Of a stretch of DNA of 64,000 nt, positions 34,133 through 47,227 are shown piece by piece. Origin of the DNA: Vicia villosa. Taxonomy: Eukaryota > Streptophyta > Magnoliopsida > Fabales > Fabaceae. Position numbers and translations under genes: made by a program. The notes under the pieces are model-generated. The model was not told the DNA's origin. It was given only the letters and a program-made list of their open reading frames with translations, and ran no database searches. Position 1 is the first letter of the stretch, and each line of letters starts with the position of its first letter. Where the stretch lies: the NCBI RefSeq assembly GCF_029867415.1, contig NW_026705157.1, forward strand, positions 62,001 through 126,000, read 5' to 3'.

Positions 34133-37100
34133 TGAAATACGGTGAACTGACTTTATCGAAATGTCGCGGTTAAGCAAGAGTCGCCACCGACTTTTATTTT
34201 ATCCAAATTAAATAGAAATGCTAAAAGAGCAGGAAAAACCTTTTAAATAAAAACTGAGTTCGGGGGTTAATTTATGCAAAGGGAAGGTGTAAGGCACCCT
34301 TTGCATCCATGGTTTTCCATGGGCTCTTAATTGCTTTGCTCGTTTGAAAGAAATGTATAAGAAGAGAATACGGACTTTAGCTCGTAAATGAGCGTAGCCA
34401 TATTGAAAGTTTATGAAAAAAGTGTAGAAAAAGGTTTTAGCCAGAGCAAGGCAATTAGGAGCAATCACCTTAATAATGTAGAAAAAACAAGTCTTTTAGC
34501 CTTTCAGGGTGAAAGGGTCTATCCATGCCATAAGAGGGCAGGAAGCCTTTCGTTTGGACGTTAAGGGGTCATCGAGTCATCGTTCGCCATAAGACTGTCC
34601 CATGCCATAGAGAGGCAGATAGTCTAAGGGAAGGATCAGAATAGCCTTTCGTTAGGCAACCAGAGGATACCTCAGCCCTTCGTAGGCAACTTCCGAGGGA
34701 CGAGATCATATTTAGTGTATCGAAGGCAGCATCATTAGGGACTTATGATCTTTGCATTAGTCGAGGCAACATGGCTGAGGTATCCTCGTATTCGAGGGAC
34801 ATGGCTATTCTGCAAAAAACACAAGGCAACAGGCAACAAGCATTGAGAGAGGTTACCAAGAAAGTGTGCGTGGGTGCAACAATCATGTGATTAATTCAGA
34901 AATTTTATCTTATAATTAGGTGATTCTAATTTGATTAACAGGCTTGCACTCCCTAAGATTACTAACCACACAATAATATGAACAATATTAAGTGCCTTCA
35001 AGGCCAAACAATACAGCCTCGAAACAGTTACAAAATATGGGGAGGGGAAAAAGATACCAGCGGAGGAATATTGTTAAATAGGTCTGAACAAGTAATAATT
35101 AAAGAGATTAGACAAGTTTTAGGGTTACCGACTATTCGAGCTTTGACGGTTGGCAAACCCTGAAAATTGGAAAAGGAGAAAAAAAAGAAGTAGTGAGTGT
35201 ATGGCTAATTCAATGACAATTAAGGCTAACACTAATTTGATAAAGAAAGCACAATAAAATAGAATAGATATTTAAAATAAATATGAAATAGAACTTAGCT
35301 TTTGATTTGATCCGATATGGTTTGTATTCGGAGGTAGCCTCGAAGTTAAACCTGAAAAATAGGCAAAAATAGGCAAAATACATGAGTGCAAAAGAGTCCG
35401 TTGACTTTCGAGGTTTTAGCCCTAATAACAATTTTATAATGCAAATAAGGAATAAATGATAAAATAAAAGAAAATAGAGTCGGGACTTAGCTTCGTAAAA
35501 GGCGTGGCATGTGATCGGGAGGTATCTGAAAATAACCCTGAAAAGAATGCACAAAGAAATAGAAAAAAATTTAGTGTAGATGTGGTCTTCCCAAACCCTG
35601 ATTAGGGCACAAATTGACTAAGTTTAATAGAATAAATAAAATCAATTTAACTAATTATTGGTATTCTACCTAATTAATTAAATCAATGAAAATAAGGTTT
35701 TGATTAAACATTTAACCCAAATATTGATTTTTAATCAATTAATAAAAATTAATTAAAACAATTTAATAATTAAAGTAAATCAACCTTTTAATTATTTAAA
35801 ATAAATATTAATAATTAAAAAAATATTTTTATTATTTTTTAACGTTTTTATTAACAAAAGAAAATTTTTTAGAATAGTTTTTATTAAAAGAAAATTTAAA
35901 TAAGTTTTCTTTTTTAGAAGAGAAAAGAAGAAAAGATAATAATATATAAAATAAAAATAGATTGCAAAAATAAAAAAAAAATAAAAACAACTTAGATGTG
36001 ATCCAGTGCAACAAGCGCATGAGCCCATGGTGGACTAGCATCTCAGTATGCGTTGGATTGAAAGGGCCAAGGATATGATGGCTGATGACCAGAGGTGCAT
36101 GATGTGCGTACCAAGCAGGAGCACACCAGATCTGGGACAAAACACGCGCGCGCTGGGGATTCAAATGGACGAATGAGAGCACGCCACCTCTCATCTTCTC
36201 CAATGGGATTTTCAGACAAGGCTTTTTACAGCACTTTTGCAAGAACGCTGTAAAAGGATCAAACATTCTACACCTGCAAAAATCAAAAGAACCCCAAACC
36301 AATACAAAAATTTGGCGCGACCATACCAAATTGATCGTCCAAGGTTCCATAATCTGGATATGGCACTGATTTTGTCTAATTTTGGCTAAATCATAAAGTC
36401 CTAATTCGGAGCTTTAAGATCCATCCATGGCGGATTCACGTTCCTGCATTTAAACTTCACCAAACTTTCCAGAATTCCTTTACACATTCATACAAACATA
36501 AATATGCAATTGAATTTGACTAACGATGCTTGTATGATGCAAATCGACAAAAAATAGAAAACGGCAAACCGAGGGGTGTACGTGATGATTCAGAGTGTGT
36601 TCTTTGCGTGTGAGGATTGGGATAGCTTCAGTGATGTCCAGGGAACGTCTTAGAAGCCTTGAATTGGATTGAATCCTTCTCAAACTCGAAAATCGAATCT
36701 CACTTTCTTTGAAATTTTTTGCACTTAGTTAGGGCTCTTTTGCAGCGAATTGTTTTTTTTAGGGTTTGGTTCCATTAGGTACTTATAATGGGATGGAATT
36801 AGGGTAAAATATTGCATCAAATCTCCATGGAATCAAGGATTGAAGTTTGATTGAAATTTGATTTTCAATCTTTCCAAAATTGGCCAAATCATATATTTTC
36901 TTCACCAATCTTGCTTAGCACGAATTTGAATCAAATATTGTGTTTAATTGGTGATTGAATTGATTAAAAAATATAACTAAATCAAATCCTTTCAAATTTC
37001 TTTGATTTACTTGATTTAAATTATATTTTAATGAATAAAAATTCAATAAAAAATCAAATAATTATCACAATTTTGTGGCATTGGTCTTGGAACACCTAGA

Positions 37101-37959
37101 TGAGTTGGGAAGCAAGTTTGGGCCATAAATACTTGGGCTCCTTTGCAAAAAAATTCAATTTGAACCCTTTTTCTTCATATTTTTCCCTCCAAAATGGTCC
37201 AACTTTGACAAGGCCTATCTCCCTCAATTTTTGAGGTATGGAAGAGTTCTAGGACTTTTTAGAAACCTTAAAGAGTCCTCTAACCAATGTTTTTGGTCTC
37301 ATGTCAAAATAATTTTCCATGCACCTCGTGTGTCCTTTTGAAAAAATGAATTTTTGTTGACTTTTGAAAAGGACCTATAATGTCTTAGTCCATATCTCTC
37401 AAATGAAGCATTTTTAGACTTGGCATGTGAGAGACAAAATTGTATAGAATCAAATTTCCTTCAAAATGAGCTTTGGATGGGAAATTTCTAAAGTTCCATG
37501 TAGGAGTTATGGCTGGTCAAAGTTCAGTTGACTTTCTCCTATGAAAACCCTAATTTAGAAACTTTTGGAATTGTTGATTTCTGATCTTTACTTGATGAAC
37601 CATGATCAATTCTTGATCAAATGGTGAATGATACTTCAATATGAGGATGTTGACAAAAAATTAGGAGTTTTGACTGTACTTTGACCATAGTTGATTTTTA
37701 AGTCAAACTAGTCGACTGTTGACTTTCAGAACAATTGAGTGATCAATCTTTTGAATTGAGACCTGAAATTTGTCATGGAAGTAGTGTGGGGTATCATAGA
37801 CCATATGGGATGCCTTGGAGTTTTTGATCCATTGATTTTTCCTTAGAACAACAAAACCCTAATTCTTTGAGCCCTGTTTAGGAGAGGGTGTCTTTGAGCT
37901 TTGTACCTTGACTTGAATTTGTTAGGAGAAATAAGATGGGCAAATTTTGGGGTATGACA
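34133..37959 (-). repeat. 3' LTR of the Ogre
   Basis: 3,827 bp, near-identical to 43407-47227 with scattered substitutions and small indels. On the plus strand it starts TGAAATACGG (TGTAATACGG in the other copy) and ends GGGGTATGACA. Open frames inside (for example 35210-35554 and 35832-36350) recur in the other LTR only because the LTRs are copies; none resembles a known protein. Confidence 0.93.
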
Positions 37960-37976
37960 GCTGCCCCTGTTCAATT
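37960..37976 (-). other. Polypurine tract of the Ogre
   Basis: On the minus strand AAGAAAATTGAACAGGGGCAGC directly precedes the 3' LTR start TGTCATACC, the expected site for plus-strand DNA priming. The purine run is imperfect, as in other Ogre-like elements. Confidence 0.6.
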
Positions 37977-38089
37977 TTCTTAAACCTGAAGATGTAGAGT
38001 GGTTTGTATGCCAGTCGGAATCTGAAGGTGGAAGAGGATTGCACACTAGAATACCCAGGAATTTGCCCTAGCTGATGATGAAGGGACTT

Positions 38090-38232
38090 TTGTCGGAGAT
38101 GGGCTTGAAGATGCCATCCAGGTGTATAATAGAGATGGGCTTAAAGATGCCATCCAGGTGTATAATAGAGATGGGCTTGAAGATGCCATCCAGGTGTATA
38201 ATAGGGTTGGGCTTAAAGATGCCATCTAGTTG
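38090..38232 (-). repeat. 36-bp tandem repeat, four copies
   Basis: Unit GAGATGGGCTTGAAGATGCC...GTGTATAATA repeats at 36-bp steps. Because 36 is divisible by three it stays open and mimics a protein repeat on the minus strand (DGIFKPISIIHL). It is part of the 3' untranslated zone next to the LTR, so it is not called as coding. Confidence 0.9.
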
Positions 38233-38282
38233 AGCGTGCATTAGATTATGTTTGAAGTGTTTGAGAAGTAGTTGTTTGAATG

Positions 38283-39245
38283 TTGATCGTGTCATTACCG
38301 TTCGTAATAGATGAATTAGATCTTTGAGAGTTGGTCGTGTCAGCACCGTTCGTAGTAACTGAATTAGACTTAGGAAATAGTTGATTGTATCCACACCGTT
38401 CGTGATGATGGAATTATATCCTTAAAAGTTGATCGTGTCAGTACCGTTCATAATACCTGAATTAGATCTTGGAAAGATGATCGTGTCTACACCGGTTGTG
38501 ATGATAGAATTAGATTTCTTAAAGGTTGATCGTGTCAGTACCGTTTGTAGCACTTGAATTAGATCTTTGGGAAGATGATCGTGTCTACACTGTTCGTGAT
38601 GATAGAATTAGATTCCTTAAAGGTTGATCGTGTCAGTACCGTTTGTAGCACTTTAATTAGATCTTGGGAAGATGATCGTGTCTACACCGTTCGTGATGAT
38701 AGAATTAGATTTCTTAGAGGTTGATCGTGTCAGTACCGTTCGTTGTACTTGAATTAGATCTTGGGAAGATGATCGTGTCTACACCGTTCGTGATGATAGA
38801 ATTAGATCTCTTAGAGTCGATCGTGTCAGTACCATTCGTAGTAACTGAATTAGATCTTGGGAAGATGATCTTGTCTACACCGTTCGTGATGCTAGAATTA
38901 GATCTCTTGTCATGTCAGCACCGTTCATAGTAACTGAATTAGACTTTTAGAAAAAGTTGGTCGTGTCCGCACCGTTCGTGATGATGGAATTAGATCTCTG
39001 AGAGTTGATCATGTCAGTACCGTTTGTAATACCTGAATTAGATCTTGGAAAGATGATCGTATTTATACCGTTCATGATGATAGAATTAGATCTCTTAGAG
39101 TCGATCGTGTCAACACCATTCGTAGTAACTGAATTAGATCTTTGAGAATGATCGTGTCATCACCGTTCGTAGTAAATGAATTAGATCTTCGAGTGTTGAT
39201 CGTGTCAGCACCATTCGTAGTAGCTGAATTAGATCTTGGAAATTT
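38283..39245 (-). repeat. ~48-bp tandem array, about 20 copies, two alternating unit types
   Basis: About twenty units of GATCGTGTC-A-ACCGTTCGT...GAATTAGATCTT. Type 1 reads GTCAGTACCGTTCGTAGTAACTG and type 2 GTCTACACCGTTCGTGATGATAG (plus strand). They mostly alternate between about 38.38 and 39.10 kb, giving a ~97-bp higher-order unit. The position next to the 3' LTR matches the hypervariable 3' region of Ogre elements known to seed satellites. Confidence 0.88.
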
Positions 39246-41404
39246 GGAGATTTCGTTCATTTGTCTGTACCTGTATTCTACAATAGGTATAACAATTTTT
39301 TATGCAATGTCATGATGCATGTGTTATGTAATGAGTCTCTCAAAATAAATGAGAAACTTTGTATGTTATGCATGAGTTCGTTATGAGGCAATGTATGCGA
39401 TGTATGAATATGTTTATGATTTATGACGTATGACTATGATTTATGCTATTTGACTTATCTTGATTGAGAAGATGGATCTCCATGTCATTGTAATTTTGAC
39501 GTTTGATCTTATCTTGTAGATGCTCATCTAGGGATTTTTATGATCTCTGCTTGGGGATGACCAGTAACATGATGTATCCTGATCGGGGATTAGAGATATT
39601 AATACCATGTTGGAGAAGAACAAAGTGTTGGAGAACCGGTAGTGTTGAAGATGTAAACTCTGTTGGGGAGTATTTGAAGATATCTTCTTAATGATTACTT
39701 TGTGGGGATATGATCTTGTGAACCCGGCTCTGTGGGGAGACATGGGCGTCTTGAAAGTTGTCCCCAACATTATAGTAACTACCATTCCAGGGTTTGATTA
39801 GGACACACCACTGAGTATTGGTCAAGACGTCAAACTGGACCCGCGTAGATTTGCCCCTGCTAGTAGGAACTTTTGGAAAGATTCGCCTCGCGAGGACTTT
39901 ATGAGATGTGCACTGGGGGTGACATGCCCCTAGTAGTCATAGGCCCAAGACAATGTTCTATGTTGGTTAAGAAGTAGCTTCAGATCTTCTTGGATGCATG
40001 CCCCTGATTGTTTTGGCATCCTTGAGATATTCTTGGAATCTTGACTTGATTGCCCCAGATTGATTGGGCAAAACGTGTCATGCCCCTTGTATACGTAAGA
40101 GACATGGCTTCTTGGAGTAATATTGTCTGTCGGGATAACATTCAGTCATTAGTTGTACCATGTGCAAATTCTTTCTGTTGCTAATATTTGAAATTATGTA
40201 GCAGAATATGTTTAATAATGAATTCATGAAATGCAATGCATACGTCTGTCTTGAGTTTTTGAAAAACATTAAAACTGGAGATGTAAAATCATGACATTTA
40301 TAAAAACATGATTTTTGTAAAAACGTGATGTTTGTAAAACGAAATATCAACTCAACATTTTTGGTAAATCTTAAGGAGTCAGGATACCTTTGTTGTGACA
40401 GTATGCTTTCGAACTAACCATGCTTCAGTTAGGACTTTCAAGGGTTGTAGCGTGGCTTGGTTCACGGTTTAAGAAACAAAGGGTAATAGCTCAAAAGTTT
40501 ATTTATACCCATCCCCTTCTTCGTGATGTTCTTCGATCCTATGCTCAGCTAACTTTGCGTTTCAGCTTTAGCAAAGCTTGACGTCGTAACATTGATATTT
40601 GATGATGGATAAAGCAACGGGAGTTTGTTTGGACAGGCAGACATCCCTTTTTTGTAATACTTTCTTTTTGTCGAGGATTTGTAATGACCTCTTTTGAAAT
40701 GTTTTCTTTTGTCGAGGATTTGTAGCGACCTCTTCTTTGACTTTGATTCTGTTATCCCTAACTTTTGCCTGAACTGTTTATTTTTTAGACTACAGTCAGC
40801 GGGATGTTTCAATTTGATAAGTCTCCTTCATAGGTTTTGACTTAATAGCTTTTTATTTTGATAGATGTCGACCGTCTGACTTAATGGTTACGGGAATCCA
40901 TCATTATTTGTATAAGCAACGGCTAACATAACTGAGTAACTACCCTGCCCCAGGTTATAATTAAGGGTTTTAAATTATGCAAGAAAGAAAACTTCTACAC
41001 CTTAGGCTCAAAGGGGTTAACGAGGGATTAACATCCTTATATCTCCACTGTTTAGGAATTGAAACAATACCTATACATCGTCAGCATAGTCCGCTCAAAA
41101 GCATACTGTATGAGGTTGTGGTATCGTTTTCGTCATCCTCCCTCAAAAGGCTTGAAGCTTAGCAGGAGTTGAATATCATAAAACATATGCAAAGTAAAGA
41201 CATAATTTAAAAGGAGTGATAACGAAATAATTTATTCAAGACAAACATGTGCAATGCACTGATGATGATTATTAAAACAGATAATGTCTATCATAAGTCG
41301 AATGTTTAAACAAACAGAATAGAAATTGCAAATGAAAGTAAAGCTAATGATTAAAAGTTCATCCACTTAGACATTAGTCAGTCTTGTCGTGATTATGCCT
41401 GGGA
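39246..41404. other. Ogre interior without recognisable genes
   Basis: About 2.2 kb that would hold pol in a full-length Ogre. I find no protease, reverse transcriptase or integrase motif on either strand. Plus-strand phrases such as 'tgttggggag' and 'tgtggggaga' recur around 39.6-39.8 kb. A 44-bp imperfect duplication (TTTGTAATACTTTC.../TCGAGGATTTGTA) lies near 40.65-40.73 kb. Confidence 0.5.
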
Positions 41405-42209
41405 GTAGTGATCACTACAGGAGTCTTGGGATGAAGGAATTCAATTTCACCAGCATCGATCATATCTTGGATCTTATTCTTTAATGGCCAACAATCATTC
41501 GTACCATGTCCAGGGCTATTGGAGTGATATGCGCACCTTGCATTGGGCGCTTATAGCTAGGAGCGGAAGTGTTGGGCTTCACAGGAGGATCCCTCACAGT
41601 AATTAAGTTTGCTTTTAACAAATGTTGTAATGCCTGAGCCAGTGACATGTTGATCTTCGTGAACTAACGCTTAGGTGCATCTGACTTGCGTCTTTGTTAT
41701 GGAACTGGTGTAGAGATCAGAATTGTCCCCACAGATTGGCTGTGTCCATTGCGACCTTTCAGATTGTTCCCAGCATTAGCCATATGAGGTTTCTTAGGTG
41801 AGTTGAAGTCAATGATCTTGTCATCAATGAGGTCTTGAATCTTGTGCTTTAATTGCCAACAATCCTCTGTATCATGACCAGGACTATTCGAATGATAAGC
41901 ACATCTCGCATGGTACTTATATCCAGGAGTGGGATTGGTAGGAAATGAATATGGAGGTAGTAGAGTTATCAAGTTCTGATTGAGCAGTTGTTGGAGAACT
42001 TGAGACAAAGGTATATGTAATGGAGTTAATGACCGCTTAGGCTTGGATCTCTGATTATCTTGACCACCTTGATGCTTATGTTGATTAATCTTCTCCTTCT
42101 CGATCAGAAGTGCCTTCAATTCTTCTTGCCCCTTGGCCAAGTGAAAGATTATTTTTCGGAACTAGTTATTGTGAGCCTGAAGATTTTTGACAGATTGTTC
42201 GAGATCCAT
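41405..42209 (-). pseudogene. Ogre gag remnant with duplicated CHHC zinc motif
   Basis: The frame starts at ATG 42209 (MDLEQSVKNLQAHNN), meets TAG, then continues LAKGQEELKALLIEKEK through a basic linker to CAYHSNSPGHDTEDCWQLKHKIQDLID. Cys-x2-His-x5-His-x4-Cys is the zinc-knuckle variant of Ogre/Tat gag. It stops at 41697. Further on the minus strand a second, frame-broken copy of the same block (MSLAQALQHLLKANLITVRD, then a CAYHS...GH...DCW block) extends to about 41405. Gag would package the element RNA. The early stop and the broken second copy make it a pseudogene. The tandem duplication of the zinc block may be original to the family. Confidence 0.75.
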
Positions 42210-43384
42210 TTTCTTGCTGAAATAAACAGCGAGGTCGGATGAGAGATCTATTGTAAGAAGCCTGTTATACGATGTTATGAATGCAAATGCAATATTTTCA
42301 AGGATCTTTAGGAATTTAGTTAGAAACATTAGAAAATGATTTGGTCGCGTCTTTGTCTGAAGAATTATGAATTTTGTCTTTGAACGTCTCTCTTTGAGAA
42401 CCAAGCTCACCATATCGAATGGGTCATCGCATCTGGTTCAGAATACCTCTGAATTTGAAAGTATATGGCTAGAGGAAAATAAATCCGCTTGCCCCTTGAT
42501 AGGTGCTGAGCCTTTGAATTGGAAGGTATGTGGCCAGAGGAAAATAAATCCTCTTGCCCCTTGATAGGAATTTAGTCCTTGATAAGAGTACCTGAAATCG
42601 TGCGCCCTAAATTCCTAAGATCCTTGAAAGGGTTAGTTAACATGCTATGTTATGATGTTATGATGTCATGATGCTATGCGAGTGCAATGCATTAAGCACA
42701 GCGTAAGATAGTAAGGGCAAACAAGTCTTTTAGCAAAACGTGCAAGGAAAACAAAGGTTAGTAGCAAAAACAAACAAGTCACACAAGTGCCCTTAGGTTT
42801 AGAGGCTTGCATGAAGTTCGTAGGTAAGTACCCTCCCCACTGAAGTTTAGTTGGTTCAACCTGTCCTATATAAAGATCGGGTTCTAGGGAGCTCATATCA
42901 TTGACCTTTCTCGAAGGCGCTTATCTCAGTTCGGCAATCGAATCACCAACCGAGAAGTTCCTAAAAGTCCAGTCCATATGAGTGTAGCTTCGAGTATCAA
43001 CCAACTTCAGTCGGAACCAAAGTCAGCTATCTCGCTACTTTCTAAAAGGCCAAAGTCAAGTTCGACTAAGGTTCTAAGGGCAAATTAGTGCTTATGACAC
43101 CACGCGGCAGCCAAGCATTTCCTCGGGTCGGATCCCAAGGAACACCAGGAAAAACCAATGTGTCACACTAACAATGGCCATCAGATCAACCACATCAGTA
43201 TACGCTGTGCAGTCTCCTTGATCTCATGCCATTTACCTAAGGTACTCAGATCCGGGTTAGGATCTTTCACACAGCAAAATAACCAAAACAACCCTGCAAA
43301 GATAAAGCAAACAAAGCAAACAGTAGAAAACATTTTAAGTGAATCCTAAACTTTTAAGGTAACCCCTCTTTTTAATCGAAAAAA
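42210..43384. other. Ogre 5' untranslated region
   Basis: Between the primer site and the gag ATG. No gene. A ~70-bp duplication lies at 42445-42570 (AGAGGAAAATAAATCC...TTGCCCCTTGATAGG twice). The rest resembles leader sequence with short upstream frames only. Confidence 0.5.
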
Positions 43385-43402
43385 TCCCCAGCAGAGTCGC
43401 CA
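43385..43402 (-). other. Primer-binding site (Arg-tRNA type)
   Basis: On the minus strand TGGCGACTCTGCTGGGGA, 4 nt after the 5' LTR end GTATTACA. An 18-nt site of this sequence is characteristic of Ogre elements, which prime from an arginine tRNA. It fixes the element's orientation. Confidence 0.9.
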
Positions 43403-43406
43403 GTTC

Positions 43407-46400
43407 TGTAATACGGTGAACTGACTTTATCAAAATGTCGCGGTTAAGCAAGAGTCGCCACCGAATTTTATTTTATCCAAATTTAATAGAAAGGCTAAAA
43501 GAACAGGAAAAACCTTTTAAATAAAAACTGAGTTCGGGGGGTAATTTATGCAAAGGGAAGGTGTAAGGCACCCTTTGCATCCATGGTTTTCCATGGGCTC
43601 TTAATTGCTTTGCTCGTTTGAAAGAAATGTAGAAGAAGAGAATACGGACTTTAGCTCGTAAATGAGCGTAGCCATATTGAAAGTTTATGAAAAAAGTGTA
43701 GAAAAAGATTTTAGTCAGAGCAAGGCAATTAGGAGCAATTACCTTAATAATGTAGAAAAAACAAGTCTTTTAGCCTTTCAGGGTGAAAGGGTCTATCCAT
43801 GCCATAAGAGGGCAGGAAGCCTTTCGTTTGGACGTTAAGGGGTCATCAAGTCATCGTTAGCCATAAGACTGTCCCATGCCATAGAGAGGCAGGTAGTCTA
43901 AGGGGAGGATCAGAATAGCCTTTCGTTAGGCAACCAGAGGATACCTCAGCCCTTCGTAGGCAACTTCCAAGGGACGAGATCATATTTAGTGTATCGAAGG
44001 CAGCATCATTAGGGACTTATGATCTGTGCATTAGTCGAGGCAACATGGCTGAGGTATCCTCGTATTCGAGGGACATGGCTATTCTGCAAAAAAACACAAG
44101 GCAACAGGCAACGAGAGAGGTTACCAAGAAAGTGTGCGTGGGTGCAACAATCATATGATTAATTCAGAAATTTTATCTTATAATTAGGTGATTCTAATTT
44201 GATTAATAGGCTTGCACTCCCTAAAATTACTAACCACACAATAATATGAACAATATTAAGTGCCTTCAAGGCCAAACAATACAGCCTCGAAACAGTTACA
44301 AAATATGGGGAGGGGAAAAAGAAACCAGCGGAGGAATAGTGTTAAATAGGTATGAACAAGTAATAATTAAGGAGATTAGACAAGTTTTAAGGTTACCGAC
44401 TATTCGAGCTTTGAAGGTTGGCAAACCCTGAAAATTGGAAAAGGAGAAAAAAAAGAAATAGTGAGTGTATGGCTAATTCAATGACAATTAAGGCTAACAC
44501 TAATTTGATAAAGAAAGCAAAATAAAATAGAATAGATATTTAAAATAAATATGAAATAGAACTTAGCTTTTGATTTGATCCGATATGGTTTGTATTCGGA
44601 GGTAGCCTCGAAGTTAAACCTAAAAAATAGGCAAAAATAGGAAAAATACATGAGTGCAAAAGAGTCCGTTGACTTTCGAGGTTTTAACCCTAATAACAAT
44701 TTTATAATGCAAATAAGGAATAAATGATAAAATAAAAGAAAATAGAGTCGGGACTTAGCTTCGTAAAAGGCGTGGCATGTGATCGGGAGGTATCTGAAAA
44801 TAACCCTGAAAAGAATGCACAAAGAAATAGAAAAAATTTAGTGTAGATGTGGTCTTCGCAAACCCTGATTAGGGCACAAATTGACTAAGTTTAATAGAAT
44901 AAATAAAATCAATTTAACTAATTAATGGTATTCTACCTAATTAATTAAATCAATGAAAATAAGGTTTTGATTAAACATTTAACCCTAATATTGATTTTTA
45001 ATCAATTAATAAAAATTAATTAAAACAATTTAATAATTAAAGTAAATCAACCTTTTAATTATTTAAAATAAATATTAATAATTAAAAAAATATTTTTATT
45101 ATTTTTTACGTTTTTATTAACAAAAGAAAATTCTTTAGAATAATTTTTATTAAAAGAAAATTTAAATAAGTTTTCTTTTTTAGAAGAGAAAAGAAGAAAA
45201 GATAATAATATATAAAATAAAAATAGATTGCAAAAATAAAAATAAAATTAAAAACAACTTAGATGCGATCCAGTGAAGCAAGCGCATGAGGCCCATGGTG
45301 GACTAGCATCTCAGTATGCGTTGGATTGAAAGGGCCAAGGATCTGATGGCTGATGACCAGAGGTGCATGATGTGCGTACCAAGCAGGAGCACACCAGATC
45401 TGAGACAAAACACGCGCGCGCTGGGGATTCAAATGGACGAATGAGAGCACGCCACCTCTCATCTTCTCCAATGGGATTTTCAGACAAGGCTTTTTACAGC
45501 GCTTTTGCAAGAACGCTGTAAAAGGATCAAACATTCTACACCTGCAAAAATCAAAAGAACCCCAAACCAATACAAAAATTTGGCGCGACCATACCAAATT
45601 GATCGTCCAAGGTTCCTGAATCTGGATATGGCACTGATTTTGTCTAATTTTGGCTAAATCATAAAGCCCTAATTCGGAGTTTTAAGATCCATCCATGGCG
45701 GATTCACGTTCCTGCATTTAAACTTCACCAAACTTTCCAGAATTCCTCTACACATTCATACAAACATAAATATGCAATTGAATTTGACTAACGATGCTTG
45801 TATGATGCAAATCGACAAAAAATAGAAAATAGCAAACCGAGGGGTGTACGTGATGATTCAGAGTGTGTTCTTTGCGTGTGAGGATTGGGATAGCTTCAGT
45901 GATGTCCAGGGAACGTCTTAGAAGCCTTGAATTGGATTGAATCCTTCTCAAACTCGAAAATCGAATCACACTTTCTTTGAAATTTTTTGCACTTAGTTAG
46001 GGCTCTTTTGCAGCGAATTGTTTTTTTTAGGGTTTGGTTCCATTAGGTACTTATAATGGGATGGAATTAGGGTAAAATATTGCATCAAATCTCCATGGAA
46101 TCAAGGATTGAAGTTTGATTGAAATTTGATTTTCAATCTTTCCAAAATTGGCCAAATCATATATTTTCTTCACCAATCTTGCTTAGCACGAATTTGAATC
46201 AAATATTGTGTTTAATTGGTGATTGAATTGATTAAAAAATATAACTAAATCAAATCCTTTCAAATTTCTTTGATTTACTTAATTTAAATTATATTTTAAT
46301 GAATAAAAATTCAATAAAAAATCAAATAATTATCACAATTTCGTGGCATTGGTCTTGGAACTCCTAGATGACTTGGGAAGCAAGTTTGGGCCATAAATAC

Positions 46401-47227
46401 TTTGGCTCCTTTGCAAAAAATTTCAATTTGAACCCTTTTTCTTCATATTTTTCCCTCCAAAATGGTCCAACTTTGACAAGGCCTATCTCCCTCAATTTTT
46501 GAGGTATGGAAGAGTTCTAGGACTTTTTAGAAACCTTAAAGAGTCCTCTAACCAATGTCTTTGGTCTCATGTCAAAATAATTTTCCATGCACCTCGTGTG
46601 TCCTTTTGAAAAAATGACTTTTTGTTGACTTTTGAAAAGGACCTATAATGTCTTAGTCCATATCTCTCAAATGAAGCATTTTTAGACTTGGCATGTGGGA
46701 GACAAAATTTTAGAGAATCAAATTTCCTTCAAAATGAGCTTTGGATGGGAAATTTCTGATGTTCCATGTAGGAGTTATGGCTGGTCAAAGTTCAGTTGAC
46801 TTTCTCCTATGAAAACCCTAATTTAGAAACTTTTGGAATTGTTGATTTCTGATCTTTACTTGATGAACCATGATCAATTCTTGATAAAATGGTGAATGAT
46901 ACTTCAATATGACGATGTTGACAAAAAATCAGGAGTTTTGACTGTACTTTGACCACTGTTGATTTTTAAGTCAAACTAGTCGACTGTTGACTTTCTGAAC
47001 AATTGAGTGATCAATCTTTTGAATTGAGACCTGAAATTTGTCATGGAAGTAGTGTGGGGTATCATAGACCATATGGGATGCCTTGGAGTTTTTGATCCAT
47101 TGATTTTTCCTTAGAACAACAAAACCTTAATTCTTTAAGCCCTGTTTAGGAGAGGGTGTCTTTGAGCTTTGTACCTTGACTTGAATTTGTTAGGAGAAAT
47201 AAGATGGGCAAATTTTGGGGTATGACA
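43407..47227 (-). repeat. 5' LTR of the Ogre
   Basis: 3,821 bp, partner of 34133-37959. Plus-strand edges TGTAATACGGTGAAC and GGGGTATGACA. The duplicated small frames at 44246-44431, 44478-44822 and 45259-45597 mirror those in the other LTR and are not genes. Confidence 0.93.

Larger units (their letters stand above)
34133..47227 (-). mobile_element. Ogre-type non-autonomous retrotransposon, 13.1 kb
   Basis: Reads right to left: 5' LTR (43407-47227), primer site (43385-43402), gag remnant, 3' tandem-repeat zone, polypurine stretch, 3' LTR (34133-37959). A perfect 5-bp duplication GTACT flanks it. The 5.4-kb interior has only a gag-type remnant; no protease, reverse transcriptase, RNase H or integrase is found. 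The element was therefore non-autonomous or has lost pol. The primer site fits the Arg-tRNA type reported for Ogre, and tandem repeats before the 3' LTR are also typical of Ogre. Confidence 0.93.

Noticed and set aside
34978..36350. Small frames recurring at 44246-45597, apparently conserved genes
   Set aside because: They recur because the two Ogre LTRs are copies of each other; substitutions show no coding bias and no family is recognised.
38721..38930. Open frame of repeated VPFVV/ELDLG units
   Set aside because: It follows directly from a tandem array whose unit length is divisible by three; it lies in the Ogre 3' untranslated zone with no independent support.
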